This document shows positions 57,206 to 64,000 of a stretch of DNA of 64,000 nucleotides, in pieces. The stretch comes from CAVVEC01 sp963770485. GTDB lineage: Bacteria > Acidobacteriota > Terriglobia > Terriglobales > Acidobacteriaceae. A model generated the notes under the pieces. It did not search any database and was not told the origin of the DNA. It saw only the letters and a program-made list of their open reading frames with translations. How positions within the stretch are numbered: the first letter of the stretch is position 1; each line of letters begins with the position of its first letter. A program made the translations under genes and the position numbers. The DNA lies in NCBI GenBank assembly GCA_963770485.1, contig CAVYPX010000017.1:1-64000 (forward strand), written 5' to 3'.

Positions 57206-58396
57206 CTACGGGCCCACATTTTCCAGGGCCAGGGCCATGCCCATTCCACCACTGACGCACAGCGTCGCCACCCCCCGTCTGGACTTGCGCTTGAGCATCT
57301 CGTGCAACAGCGTAACCGTGATACGAGCGCCGGTGCAGCCGATGGGATGGCCGAGCGCGATGGCGCCGCCATTCACGTTGAGCTTCGCGCGATCGAAATG
57401 CAATTCCCGGTCGCAGGCAATGACTTGCGCGGCAAACGCTTCGTTCAACTCGACCAAGTCGAAACCGTCCAGAGGGAGCCGATTTTTCTGCTCCAGCTTG
57501 CGCAATGCGGGAACCGGACCGATGCCCATGGTTCGCGGGTCGACACCCGCTGAAGTCACCGCCAGAATTCGGGCCAGCGGTTTAAGATTGTTCTTGTTCG
57601 CGAAGTCTTCACTCGCCAGGATCACCGCCGCGGCGCCGTCGGTGATGCCGGAAGAGTTCGCGGCAGTGATCGTTCCGGCCTGCGAGAATACCGGGGACAG
57701 TTTGGCCATCTTTTCCAGTGTGGCTCCGAGAAAAGGATGCTCGTCGCGGGCGAAGGTTTGCGGGCCTTTCTTACTTTCAAGAGTCACGGGCGCGATTTCT
57801 TGGTTGAATCGTCCGGTGTCGATGGCAGTTGCGGCGCGGGTCTGCGAGCAGAGAGCATATTCATCTTGTTCTTCTCGCGTGATCTTGTACTGTTCCGCCA
57901 GCAGTTCGGCGGTTTCGCCCATCACCATTTTCGCCAAAGGGCAGAAAAATCCGTCTCGATACATGCCATCCACGAGTTCCTGATTGCCCAGCCGATAGCC
58001 CCACCGCGCGCCATCGAGGTAATACGGCAGGCGGGACATGGACTCGGTTCCGCCAGCCAGGACACAATCCAGATTGCCGGTCGCGATCTCTTGATAGCCC
58101 AGTGCGATGGACTTCATGCCCGACGCGCACGCCTTGTTCACGGTGTATGCAGGAGTTTCCTGGGGAACCCCGCTGCGGATGGAGATCTGGCGGGCAGGAT
58201 TGGGTCCTCCGCCGGCCTGGCGGGCGTTGCCGAAGATTGTTTCTTCAATTTGATGAGGACGAACCCCGGCGCGCTCGATGGCGGCTCGAGCCGCGACCAC
58301 GCCCATGTCGGCCGCGGCCATTGACGCTAATGAGCCTCCGAATTTTCCAATCGGCGTGCGAACGGCAGAGAGAATGTAGACGTCGGGCAACCGCAC
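57206..58396 (-). CDS. Acetyl-CoA acetyltransferase (thiolase)
   Basis: 396 aa. The first catalytic Cys is in NKACASGMKS, the His in GHPIGCTGAR, and the second Cys in LCVSGGMGMALALE. These support a degradative or biosynthetic type II thiolase that condenses or cleaves acetoacetyl-CoA. The N-terminus LPDVYILSAVRTPIGKFGG is typical. GTG 58396 is the ORF start, but GGAGG is spaced better for TTG 58390 (two codons later). No other fatty-acid or PHB genes are adjacent; rlmB is divergent 100 bp away. Confidence 0.94.
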   Translation of the reverse strand: MRLPDVYILSAVRTPIGKFGGSLASMAAADMGVVAARAAIERAGVRPHQIEETIFGNARQAGGGPNPARQISIRSGVPQETPAYTVNKACASGMKSIALGYQEIATGNLDCVLAGGTESMSRLPYYLDGARWGYRLGNQELVDGMYRDGFFCPLAKMVMGETAELLAEQYKITREEQDEYALCSQTRAATAIDTGRFNQEIAPVTLESKKGPQTFARDEHPFLGATLEKMAKLSPVFSQAGTITAANSSGITDGAAAVILASEDFANKNNLKPLARILAVTSAGVDPRTMGIGPVPALRKLEQKNRLPLDGFDLVELNEAFAAQVIACDRELHFDRAKLNVNGGAIALGHPIGCTGARITVTLLHEMLKRKSRRGVATLCVSGGMGMALALENVGP

Positions 58397-58498
58397 CTCC
58401 GCTTTTCAGTCTAGCATTCGTGCGAGTGTGGGGGATTTCGGACCGACGAGGGCGTGCGAACGTGTTGGTTTCAGCCCGAAGCAGTAAACTGATTCTTC

Positions 58499-59236
58499 AT
58501 GAATTACATCTACGGCATCAATTCCGTGGCCGAGGCGCTGAAGGCGCGTGGGCGTGCGTTCGCCTGGGTCGGAATCGCGAAAGAGCGGCACGACCTGCGC
58601 CTGCAGCGGGTGGTTGAGGAGTGCCGGCGGCAGGGGGTTGCTGTGCGATTTGTTGGGCGTGCAGAACTTGACCGCATGGCTGGGAACAACGCGCATCAAG
58701 GAGTGGTCGCGGTTACCTCGGCGAAGCAGTACAACGATCTCGATGATGTGGTCGCCGCTAAACGCGGGCAGTATTCCTTGGTAGTTGTGTTGGACGGTGT
58801 GGAGGATCCGCACAATCTGGGTGCGATTCTTCGTACCGCGGACGCTGCCGGTGCAGACGGCGTAGTCATCCCGGAACGCCGCGCTGCAGGAGTGACCGCG
58901 ACTGTGACGAAAGCGTCCGCCGGGGCGAGCGAGCATTTGCCCATCGCCAAAGTCACCAACATTGCCCGCACTCTGGAAGAATTGAAGTCCAAAAACTTGT
59001 GGACCGTCGGCCTGGACGAGCGTGGGTCGCAATCCTACGACTCGCTCGACTACAACATGGACTGCGCGCTTGTGCTGGGCGCGGAAGGGAAGGGCGTTCA
59101 CGATCTTGTGGCCAAGAAATGCGATTTTCTGGTTTCGATTCCTGTGCTGGGGAAGGTGCCATCGTTGAATGTGTCGGTGGCGGCAGGGGTTGTCTTATAC
59201 GAAGTCGTGCGGCAGCGGCGGAAAAAGGCACAATGA
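58499..59236 (+). CDS. rlmB: 23S rRNA (guanosine-2'-O)-methyltransferase RlmB / TrmH family
   Basis: 245 aa SPOUT methyltransferase. YIYGINSVAEALKARGR is the substrate-binding N-terminus of RlmB. The motifs LDGVEDPHNLGAILRTADAAGADGVVIPERRA, ALVLGAEGKGVHDLV and VPSLNVSVAAGVVLYE form the knotted SAM-binding site. It 2'-O-methylates G2251 of 23S rRNA in E. coli. The next gene starts within its stop codon (ATGA at 59233), so the two are coupled. Confidence 0.93.
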   Translation: MNYIYGINSVAEALKARGRAFAWVGIAKERHDLRLQRVVEECRRQGVAVRFVGRAELDRMAGNNAHQGVVAVTSAKQYNDLDDVVAAKRGQYSLVVVLDGVEDPHNLGAILRTADAAGADGVVIPERRAAGVTATVTKASAGASEHLPIAKVTNIARTLEELKSKNLWTVGLDERGSQSYDSLDYNMDCALVLGAEGKGVHDLVAKKCDFLVSIPVLGKVPSLNVSVAAGVVLYEVVRQRRKKAQ

Positions 59237-60951
59237 AATTCCTCTGCGTCCTCAGTGTCCTCTGTGGTTCGATTGTTTCGGCTTCTGCCCTGGATCGCGA
59301 AGCGTTCACATTCACCCAGTACGGTCTGGATGTGCGAGTCGAACCCGAACAGCAGCGCCTGGGAGTGCGCGGCAAGATCACGCTGCGGAATGACTCGGAC
59401 TCTCCTCAGAAGAATCTCGCCCTGCAGATTTCCTCTAGCCTAGACTGGAGGTCAATCCAGGTTGACGGCGAACCCGCGCAGTTCACCACTCACGAATACA
59501 CTTCCGACATCGATCATACGGGCGCACTTTCCGAGGCGATTGTGGCTCTGCCGCACGAGGTTCGACCAAAGGACACGGTCGAACTGGACGTCGGGTACGA
59601 AGGAGTCGTTCCCCTTGATACGACGCGGCTGACGCGAATCGGAGTGCCGGAAGACAAGGCCAAGCACAGCGATTGGGACCAGATCAGCCAAGCGTTCACG
59701 GCCGTGCGCGGAATTGGATATGTGGTCTGGTACCCGGTGGCGACGGAGGCAGCTAGTCTAGCGGAGGGGAACAGCGTGTTCGAGACGCTGCGGCGTTGGA
59801 AGGCGCGCGAGACAGAAGCAAAGGCCACGATTACGCTAAGTTTGCCGCCTCTGCCGGGCAACGCCGCTTCCCCCAGCGTGTTTTGCAATGGCAAGATGCT
59901 GCGGCAGGACGCGAGAGGTGGAAGTCCCAGGTTTCCAGCAGTCGAATGTTCGTATGGGCCGCTCGATCTGAGCGCGCCTGCATTTGCAGTCGGTCTATAT
60001 TCATTGCTCGACCGCCAGACAGTCACGATTTATCACCTGCCCGAACACAAGGCCAGTGCTGAGGATTACGCTTTGGCGACGGACCTGGCTGTTCCTCTGG
60101 TAACGGAATGGTTCGGCGCCCCAAGACAAAAGGCAGAAGTTGCCGAACTGGCCGATCCCGAAGCTGCTCCGTTCGAAAGCGGCAATATGTTGCTGACGCC
60201 GCTTAGCGGCGACGATTTCCGGTTGTATCAACTGACCGCGATCCATCAACTCACTCATGCGGCGTTCTTTTCACCGCGTCCATGGATTTACGAAGGACTG
60301 GCGCATTTTGCCCAGGGGTTGGAGCGCGAACAGCAGAGTGGACGCCAGGCCGCACTGGATTTTATGGGGCTTCACCGCACCGCGATCGCGGACGCCGAGA
60401 AAGCACTCGCAGCACCCAGCCAGAATGAGGCGGCCAATGAATCCCTCATCAACACGGGCGCCGAGGAGTTCTATCGTAGTAAAGCGATGTACGTGTGGTG
60501 GATGTTGCGGGACATGGTTGGCGAAGCAGCACTGAAGGGGGCGCTGTCGGCATACCATGCAGACCAGGACAAAGAACCCGCCTACGTGCAGCGCCTGATC
60601 GCAGCGCAGAGCAGGCGCGATCTGGAATGGTTCTTTGACGATTGGGTCTATCGTGACCGAGGATTGCCGGACTTTCGCGTGGAATCTGCCTATCCACGGC
60701 TGACCGTCAACGGCGGAGGTATCGTTAGCATCACGATAGAGAATCTCGGAGACGCAGGCGCCGAAGTGCCAGTGACGGTGCGATTCGAAGCCGGAGAGAT
60801 CACCAGGCGGCTCGAGGTTCACGCCAAGTCGAAAGCATCGGTTCGGATTGAAGTTCCTTCGCCGCCTCAGGAAGTGAAGGTCAACGACGGCAGCGTTCCG
60901 GAGAGCGACATGGGCAACAACACTTATAAGATTGAGCCATTGAATCATTGA
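59233..60951 (+). CDS. Exported gluzincin-like protein with Gln in place of the catalytic Glu
   Basis: 572 aa from ATG 59233, overlapping the rlmB stop. The signal peptide (FLCVLSVLCGSIVSASA) leads to a DREAFTFTQYGLDVRVEPEQQRLGVRG N-terminal domain (M1-aminopeptidase-like beta sandwich). A central alpha region has H338-Q339-L340-T341-H342 and, 12 residues on, E354 in IYEGLAHF. The metalloprotease motif should read HExxH; here Glu is Gln, so zinc may still bind but proteolysis is doubtful. A C-terminal beta domain ends near residue 570. The frame upstream of 59233 overlaps rlmB and is not used. Confidence 0.8.
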   Translation: MKFLCVLSVLCGSIVSASALDREAFTFTQYGLDVRVEPEQQRLGVRGKITLRNDSDSPQKNLALQISSSLDWRSIQVDGEPAQFTTHEYTSDIDHTGALSEAIVALPHEVRPKDTVELDVGYEGVVPLDTTRLTRIGVPEDKAKHSDWDQISQAFTAVRGIGYVVWYPVATEAASLAEGNSVFETLRRWKARETEAKATITLSLPPLPGNAASPSVFCNGKMLRQDARGGSPRFPAVECSYGPLDLSAPAFAVGLYSLLDRQTVTIYHLPEHKASAEDYALATDLAVPLVTEWFGAPRQKAEVAELADPEAAPFESGNMLLTPLSGDDFRLYQLTAIHQLTHAAFFSPRPWIYEGLAHFAQGLEREQQSGRQAALDFMGLHRTAIADAEKALAAPSQNEAANESLINTGAEEFYRSKAMYVWWMLRDMVGEAALKGALSAYHADQDKEPAYVQRLIAAQSRRDLEWFFDDWVYRDRGLPDFRVESAYPRLTVNGGGIVSITIENLGDAGAEVPVTVRFEAGEITRRLEVHAKSKASVRIEVPSPPQEVKVNDGSVPESDMGNNTYKIEPLNH

Positions 60952-61066
60952 GTCATTGAATCATTGAGTCATTGAACCGTTGAGCCGAGCCGTTGAGCCG
61001 AGCCGTTGAACTTGGAATCACGGCTTAATGAATCAATGTTTCAATGCTTCAATGTCTCAATTCAAC
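60945..61066. repeat. Octamer-phased inverted array 1
   Basis: About 60945-60990 repeats (A/G)TCATTGA with 8-base period, and 61027-61066 repeats its complement TCAATG(T/C) with the same period, forming an imperfect long hairpin between two genes. The start region of the MBL gene lies just after it. Confidence 0.7.
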
Positions 61067-61087
61067 TGTCATCGTTCGGAGGAAAGT

Positions 61088-62521
61088 TTGGCCTACATTC
61101 AATTTCTTGGCGCGGCCGGCACGGTTACCGGTTCCAAGCACCTGATCAACACCGGTTCCGACTCCAGCGGAAACAGCGGCTTTCAGACACTCATTGATTG
61201 CGGAATGTTTCAGGGGCCGAAGGAGTGGCGCGAGCGTAACTGGCAGGATCCGCCGATTCCCGCGCACGAAATCGACGCCGTCGTGCTGACCCATGCCCAC
61301 CTCGATCATTCTGGATGGATACCGCGCCTGGTGAAGGCAGGTTTCCACGGGCCAATTTATGCTACTCCCCCAACGATTGATTTGTGCGGCGTGCTGCTGC
61401 CCGATTCCGGTCATCTGCAGGAAGAGGACGCGGAATTCTATAACAAGACGAGGAAGTCAAAGCATAGCCCGGCGCTGCCGCTGTACACGCTGGAAGAGGC
61501 GCAGGCTTGTCTGCAGTACTTCCAGGCGGTGCAGTTTGACGAAACCAAGCAGGTCTGCCCGGAGATTTCATTCCGTTTCGTGCGGGCAGCGCATATCCTG
61601 GGATCGTCGATGGTGGAGCTCACGCTAAGAACCAACGGCCAGAGCCGTCGTATGCTCTTTACCGGAGACATCGGGCGCGTGCGCGACCGAAATATTTCTC
61701 CGGGCAAGGTTGTGCACTCAGGCCCGACCGAGGGCGAGACGGCGGATATTCTGGTGATGGAGTCCACGTACGGCAATCGTCAGCATCCGACCGATGATCC
61801 GCGCCCGCAGTTAGCCGCATTGATTCAGCAGACGGTACAGCGTGGCGGAGGCGTGATCGTTCCGGCATTTGCCGTGGAGCGCACCCAGAAGTTTCTTTTC
61901 ATCCTGAAAGAATTGATGGAATCGGGACAAGCCCCGCGCACCCCGGTGTTCTGCGACAGCCCCATGGCCATTAAGGCGGTGGAGATCTTTCTGAAGCACA
62001 CCGAAGAGTACAGTGACGAGACTCGGCGGCTCATCAGCCAATACGGCTCGCCGCTGCAATGGCCGGGCTTCACATTCGCCTCGACAGTTGAAGAATCGAA
62101 GAAAATTAACAGCTCGAACTTTCCGTCAATCATCGTTTCTTCCAGCGGCATGGTGACAGGCGGACGCATTCTTCACCACCTGGCGCAGAGGTTGCCTGAT
62201 CCTAAGAACACGGTGATCTTCATTGGTTTCCAAGCGCCGGGGACGCGGGGTTTCACCATAAAGAGCGGCGCCCGCGAAGTGAAAATCTTCGGGGAGATTG
62301 TGTCTATCCGGGCGCAGGTGGCGGCGCTTGAGCAGTTCAGCGATCACGCTGATACACCGGAGCTGCTGCAATGGCTGCACACGTTTCCCAAGAAGCCAGC
62401 GACCACTTATCTGGTGCACGGCGAGCCGGCAGCATCTTCCCAGTTGCGGGAAACGATGACGAAGCAATTGGGCTGGAATGTGCAGGTGGCGCAGTGGATG
62501 CAGAAAGTGAGAGTCATTTAG
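61088..62521 (+). CDS. MBL-fold beta-CASP protein (RNA-specificity type)
   Basis: 477 aa from TTG 61088: GGAGG at 61078-61082 lies 5 bases upstream, whereas earlier ATGs fall in the octamer repeat. The metallo-beta-lactamase motif TGSKHL...LTHAHLDHSGWIPRL binds two metals. A beta-CASP insert (about 250-375) and the MBL C-terminal segment with HADTPELLQWLHTF and TYLVHGEP complete the RNA-metabolism type of MBL protein, as in archaeal/bacterial mRNA 3'-processing nucleases and YSH1 relatives. It is likely a ribonuclease, but no substrate can be named. Confidence 0.9.
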   Translation: MAYIQFLGAAGTVTGSKHLINTGSDSSGNSGFQTLIDCGMFQGPKEWRERNWQDPPIPAHEIDAVVLTHAHLDHSGWIPRLVKAGFHGPIYATPPTIDLCGVLLPDSGHLQEEDAEFYNKTRKSKHSPALPLYTLEEAQACLQYFQAVQFDETKQVCPEISFRFVRAAHILGSSMVELTLRTNGQSRRMLFTGDIGRVRDRNISPGKVVHSGPTEGETADILVMESTYGNRQHPTDDPRPQLAALIQQTVQRGGGVIVPAFAVERTQKFLFILKELMESGQAPRTPVFCDSPMAIKAVEIFLKHTEEYSDETRRLISQYGSPLQWPGFTFASTVEESKKINSSNFPSIIVSSSGMVTGGRILHHLAQRLPDPKNTVIFIGFQAPGTRGFTIKSGAREVKIFGEIVSIRAQVAALEQFSDHADTPELLQWLHTFPKKPATTYLVHGEPAASSQLRETMTKQLGWNVQVAQWMQKVRVI

Positions 62522-62523
62522 CA

Positions 62524-62730
62524 ATTGAGTGATTTGTAATTGGGTAGCTGAGTAATTTGACGTTGCCGAAAAATCTTATCCTGTTGTCATCCCGAGCGCG
62601 GCGAGGGATCCGCCGTTTGCCGCAGACGCTAGGACTGCAGATTCCTCGTCGCTCCGCTCCGCGGAATGACAAGGCTTTAGGATTTTTCAAATTACTCAAT
62701 TACCAATTACTCAATTACTGAATTGAGGTT
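62524..62730. repeat. Octamer-phased inverted array 2
   Basis: TAATTGGG/GTAATTTG-like octamers (about 62524-62562) and their complements (about 62690-62730, ATTACTCAATTACCAATTACTC) flank the MITE-like repeat at 62570-62689, so a long near-palindrome fills the gap between the MBL and DinB genes. Confidence 0.7.
62570..62689. repeat. Palindromic MITE-like repeat, copy B
   Basis: Shares AAATC(T/C)...TGTTGTCATCCCGAGCG, GAGGGATC, CTGCAGATTCCTCGTCG and the closing complement (GGAATGACAAGGCTTTAGGATTT) with the copy at 15423-15585, but is about 45 bp shorter in the middle. Confidence 0.7.
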
Positions 62731-62733
62731 CCT

Positions 62734-63216
62734 ATGACAGAAGCCGAGCTGAAAAAGAATCTTGATACAGCCGAGAAGAGCCCCAAACAGATCGCTGCCG
62801 CAGTTTCGGGACTGCCCGACAAAACCCTGCGCTACAAACCATCACCGGACAAGTGGTGCATCCTGGAGATTCTCGGGCATCTGGCGGATGCGGAGGTGAT
62901 CAACGCCTATCGCATCCGGCAGATGCTGGCGGACAAGGACCCAGTGATCGCCCCGATTGATCAGGATGCCTGGGCCAAGCATCTCGGCTATCTCGAGTCT
63001 TCGGTACCGGAACTGGTGGCGCTCTATGGCTTGAACCGTCATGCCACGCTGCAATTGCTGCGGCGAATCAAGCCGCAGGATTTGCAGAAGTCGGCCTACC
63101 ATCCCGAACTGAAAAAGCCGCTTACCGTCGCAGACATGGTGGAGAGAATCACGGCGCACGGCCCGAATCATCTGGCGCAGATCGAGCGGTTGAAAAAGGA
63201 AGCCACCGGTAAATGA
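62734..63216 (+). CDS. DinB-family protein
   Basis: 160 aa four-helix bundle. IAAAVSGLPDKTLRYKPSPDKWCILEILGHLADAEVINAYRI with the metal-ligand His in GHLAD, and a late TVADMVERITAHGPNHLAQIERL with two His, match the DinB/DUF664 fold. Members are metal-dependent and often act as thiol-linked transferases or hydrolases; substrate unknown. It starts 18-20 bp after octamer array 2, whose right end reaches to the gene's leader. Confidence 0.85.
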   Translation: MTEAELKKNLDTAEKSPKQIAAAVSGLPDKTLRYKPSPDKWCILEILGHLADAEVINAYRIRQMLADKDPVIAPIDQDAWAKHLGYLESSVPELVALYGLNRHATLQLLRRIKPQDLQKSAYHPELKKPLTVADMVERITAHGPNHLAQIERLKKEATGK

Positions 63217-63262
63217 TGGGGTTGGGGTGGTTCATCTGCAACATGGCGCTCCTAATGGCCTC

Positions 63263-63500
63263 TGTCATCCTGAGCGGAGGAGTTGCTGCGCAGAGCGCAG
63301 GAGCTACGTAGTCGAAGGACCCCGGAGATGCTTGCAGTGGGGCAAAGGTGGAGAGGCATTCTTACAAATGCGCCAACGGCCAGAGCTAGTCGAGAGCACG
63401 GTGAGAACTCCCTGAATGGCCGCTACAGTGTCGAGTGACAGGGGGTCCTTCGACTTCGTTATCGCTCGCTACGCGAGCGATAACTTCGCTCAGGATGACA
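63263..63500. repeat. Composite miniature element, copy 3 (inverted core)
   Basis: Arms 63263-63322 and 63442-63500 enclose a 119-bp core in the opposite orientation to copies 1 and 2, carrying GGAGAGGCATTC and GAGAACTCCCTG (complements of the GAATGCCTC and GGGAGTTCTC core words). No gene is seen in the 307-bp gap between DinB and trpD. Confidence 0.7.
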
Positions 63501-63523
63501 GAGGGCTGTAGGCCTTGCTCCCT

Positions 63524-64000
63524 CTAGTGTTCGTGGGCGTTGGTAAACCGAACCAACGCCTCGAGTTTGCCCGCTGCAGCGCCGGAATCAATCGACCTTG
63601 CCGCGAGTGGCAACGCGCCCGCCAGATGGTCCGCTTTGCCGGCGGCGACCAGGGCGGCAGCTGCGTTCAGCAAAACTACGTCGCGCCGAGGTGACTTTTT
63701 GCCACCGAGAATCTCGCGAATGATGGCGGCGTTGGCTTCGGCATCTCCACCGGAAATCTCGTCCAGACTGGCGCGATCCATCCCAAACTCTTCCGGCGTC
63801 ACCTCGTAGCTGCGGACCGTTCCCTCGCGAACCTCGGCAACCCGCGTCGGGCCGGTGATGGTGATTTCATCCAGCCCATCCAATCCGTGCACCACCAGGG
63901 CGCGGTGCAACCCCAACATGCTGAGCGCTTCCGCCAGTTTTTCCACCAGCGCCGGGGAATATACGCCGACCACCTGGGCTGAAGCATGGGCGGGATTGGT
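63524..64000 (-). CDS. trpD: Anthranilate phosphoribosyltransferase, C-terminal part (window edge)
   Basis: The frame continues through the right window edge (the last codons read NPAHASAQVVGVYSP). VHG.DG(M/L)DE-type LVVHGLDGLDEITITGPTRVAEV, EEFGMDRASLDEISGGDAEANAAIIREILGG and RDVVLLNAAAALVAAGKAD are family motifs of TrpD, which transfers phosphoribose to anthranilate in tryptophan biosynthesis. About 159 residues of the roughly 340-aa protein are present; the N-terminal half lies outside. It ends 24 bp from a composite repeat element. Confidence 0.93.
   Translation of the reverse strand, partial: TNPAHASAQVVGVYSPALVEKLAEALSMLGLHRALVVHGLDGLDEITITGPTRVAEVREGTVRSYEVTPEEFGMDRASLDEISGGDAEANAAIIREILGGKKSPRRDVVLLNAAAALVAAGKADHLAGALPLAARSIDSGAAAGKLEALVRFTNAHEH

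Noticed and set aside
58999..59232. Upstream extension of the gluzincin-like protein
   Set aside because: Lies inside rlmB in another frame; the signal peptide begins at ATG 59233.

Overview
The window reads like a chromosomal segment of an Acidobacteriota bacterium (Terriglobia-like). This is inferred from the mixture of genes: a PknB-type kinase fused to TPRs, GloVer-repeat and PQQ-type beta-propeller secreted proteins, a very large TonB receptor with an N-terminal carboxypeptidase-regulatory domain, M56/BlaI pairs, HspR control of dnaK, many intergenic palindromic repeats, moderately high GC and frequent TTG/GTG starts. Both edges cut genes: an APC permease on the left and trpD on the right.

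Layout. 1-12.8 kb: permease, NAD(P)HX repair enzyme, PilZ protein, an unusual 8/4 class II tRNA-like gene, a BlaI/M56 pair and an HtrA protease sharing one operator, a Ser/Thr kinase-TPR protein and a 1-Cys peroxiredoxin. 13-16.4 kb: PhzF-like enzyme, single-domain response regulator, orphan LolD-like ATPase, tryptophan 2,3-dioxygenase. 16.6-20.3 kb: a compact integrated element bounded by a 39-bp repeat of tRNA-Gly, carrying a tyrosine recombinase and a three-gene cargo (Nmad-like protein, DUF429 RNase H-like protein, small HTH). 20.3-27.3 kb: tRNA-Gly, tRNA-Cys and tRNA-Sec with broken selC copies, interleaved with two families of secreted paralogues. 27.4-35.9 kb: exported and membrane proteins, HspR, a permease and a MarR-GNAT fusion. 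36-39.7 kb: dnaJ and dnaK, with an HspR-type site over the dnaK promoter. 39.7-45 kb: lipocalin-like protein, PIN/Phd pair, ferredoxin-NADP reductase-like enzyme, glmS, purS. 45.5-52.2 kb: a signalling block made of an ethylene-receptor-like histidine kinase, a FixJ-type regulator, a GAF-GAF-sigma54 activator and an FNR-like regulator. 52.3-58.4 kb (minus): TonB receptor, LytTR regulator, thiolase. 58.5-64 kb: rlmB, a degenerate gluzincin-like protein, a beta-CASP MBL protein, DinB and trpD.

Most notable are the 8/4 tRNA with an inverted copy of its anticodon arm placed before its terminator; the tRNA-Gly island with a possible nucleic-acid-directed cargo; selC broken and duplicated exactly at its anticodon loop; the ethylene-binding-domain kinase; and a 215-250 bp composite miniature element found three times between genes.

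Everything here was read by eye. Domain assignments rest on motif recognition, not on database searches, and residue positions are approximate unless given as exact.
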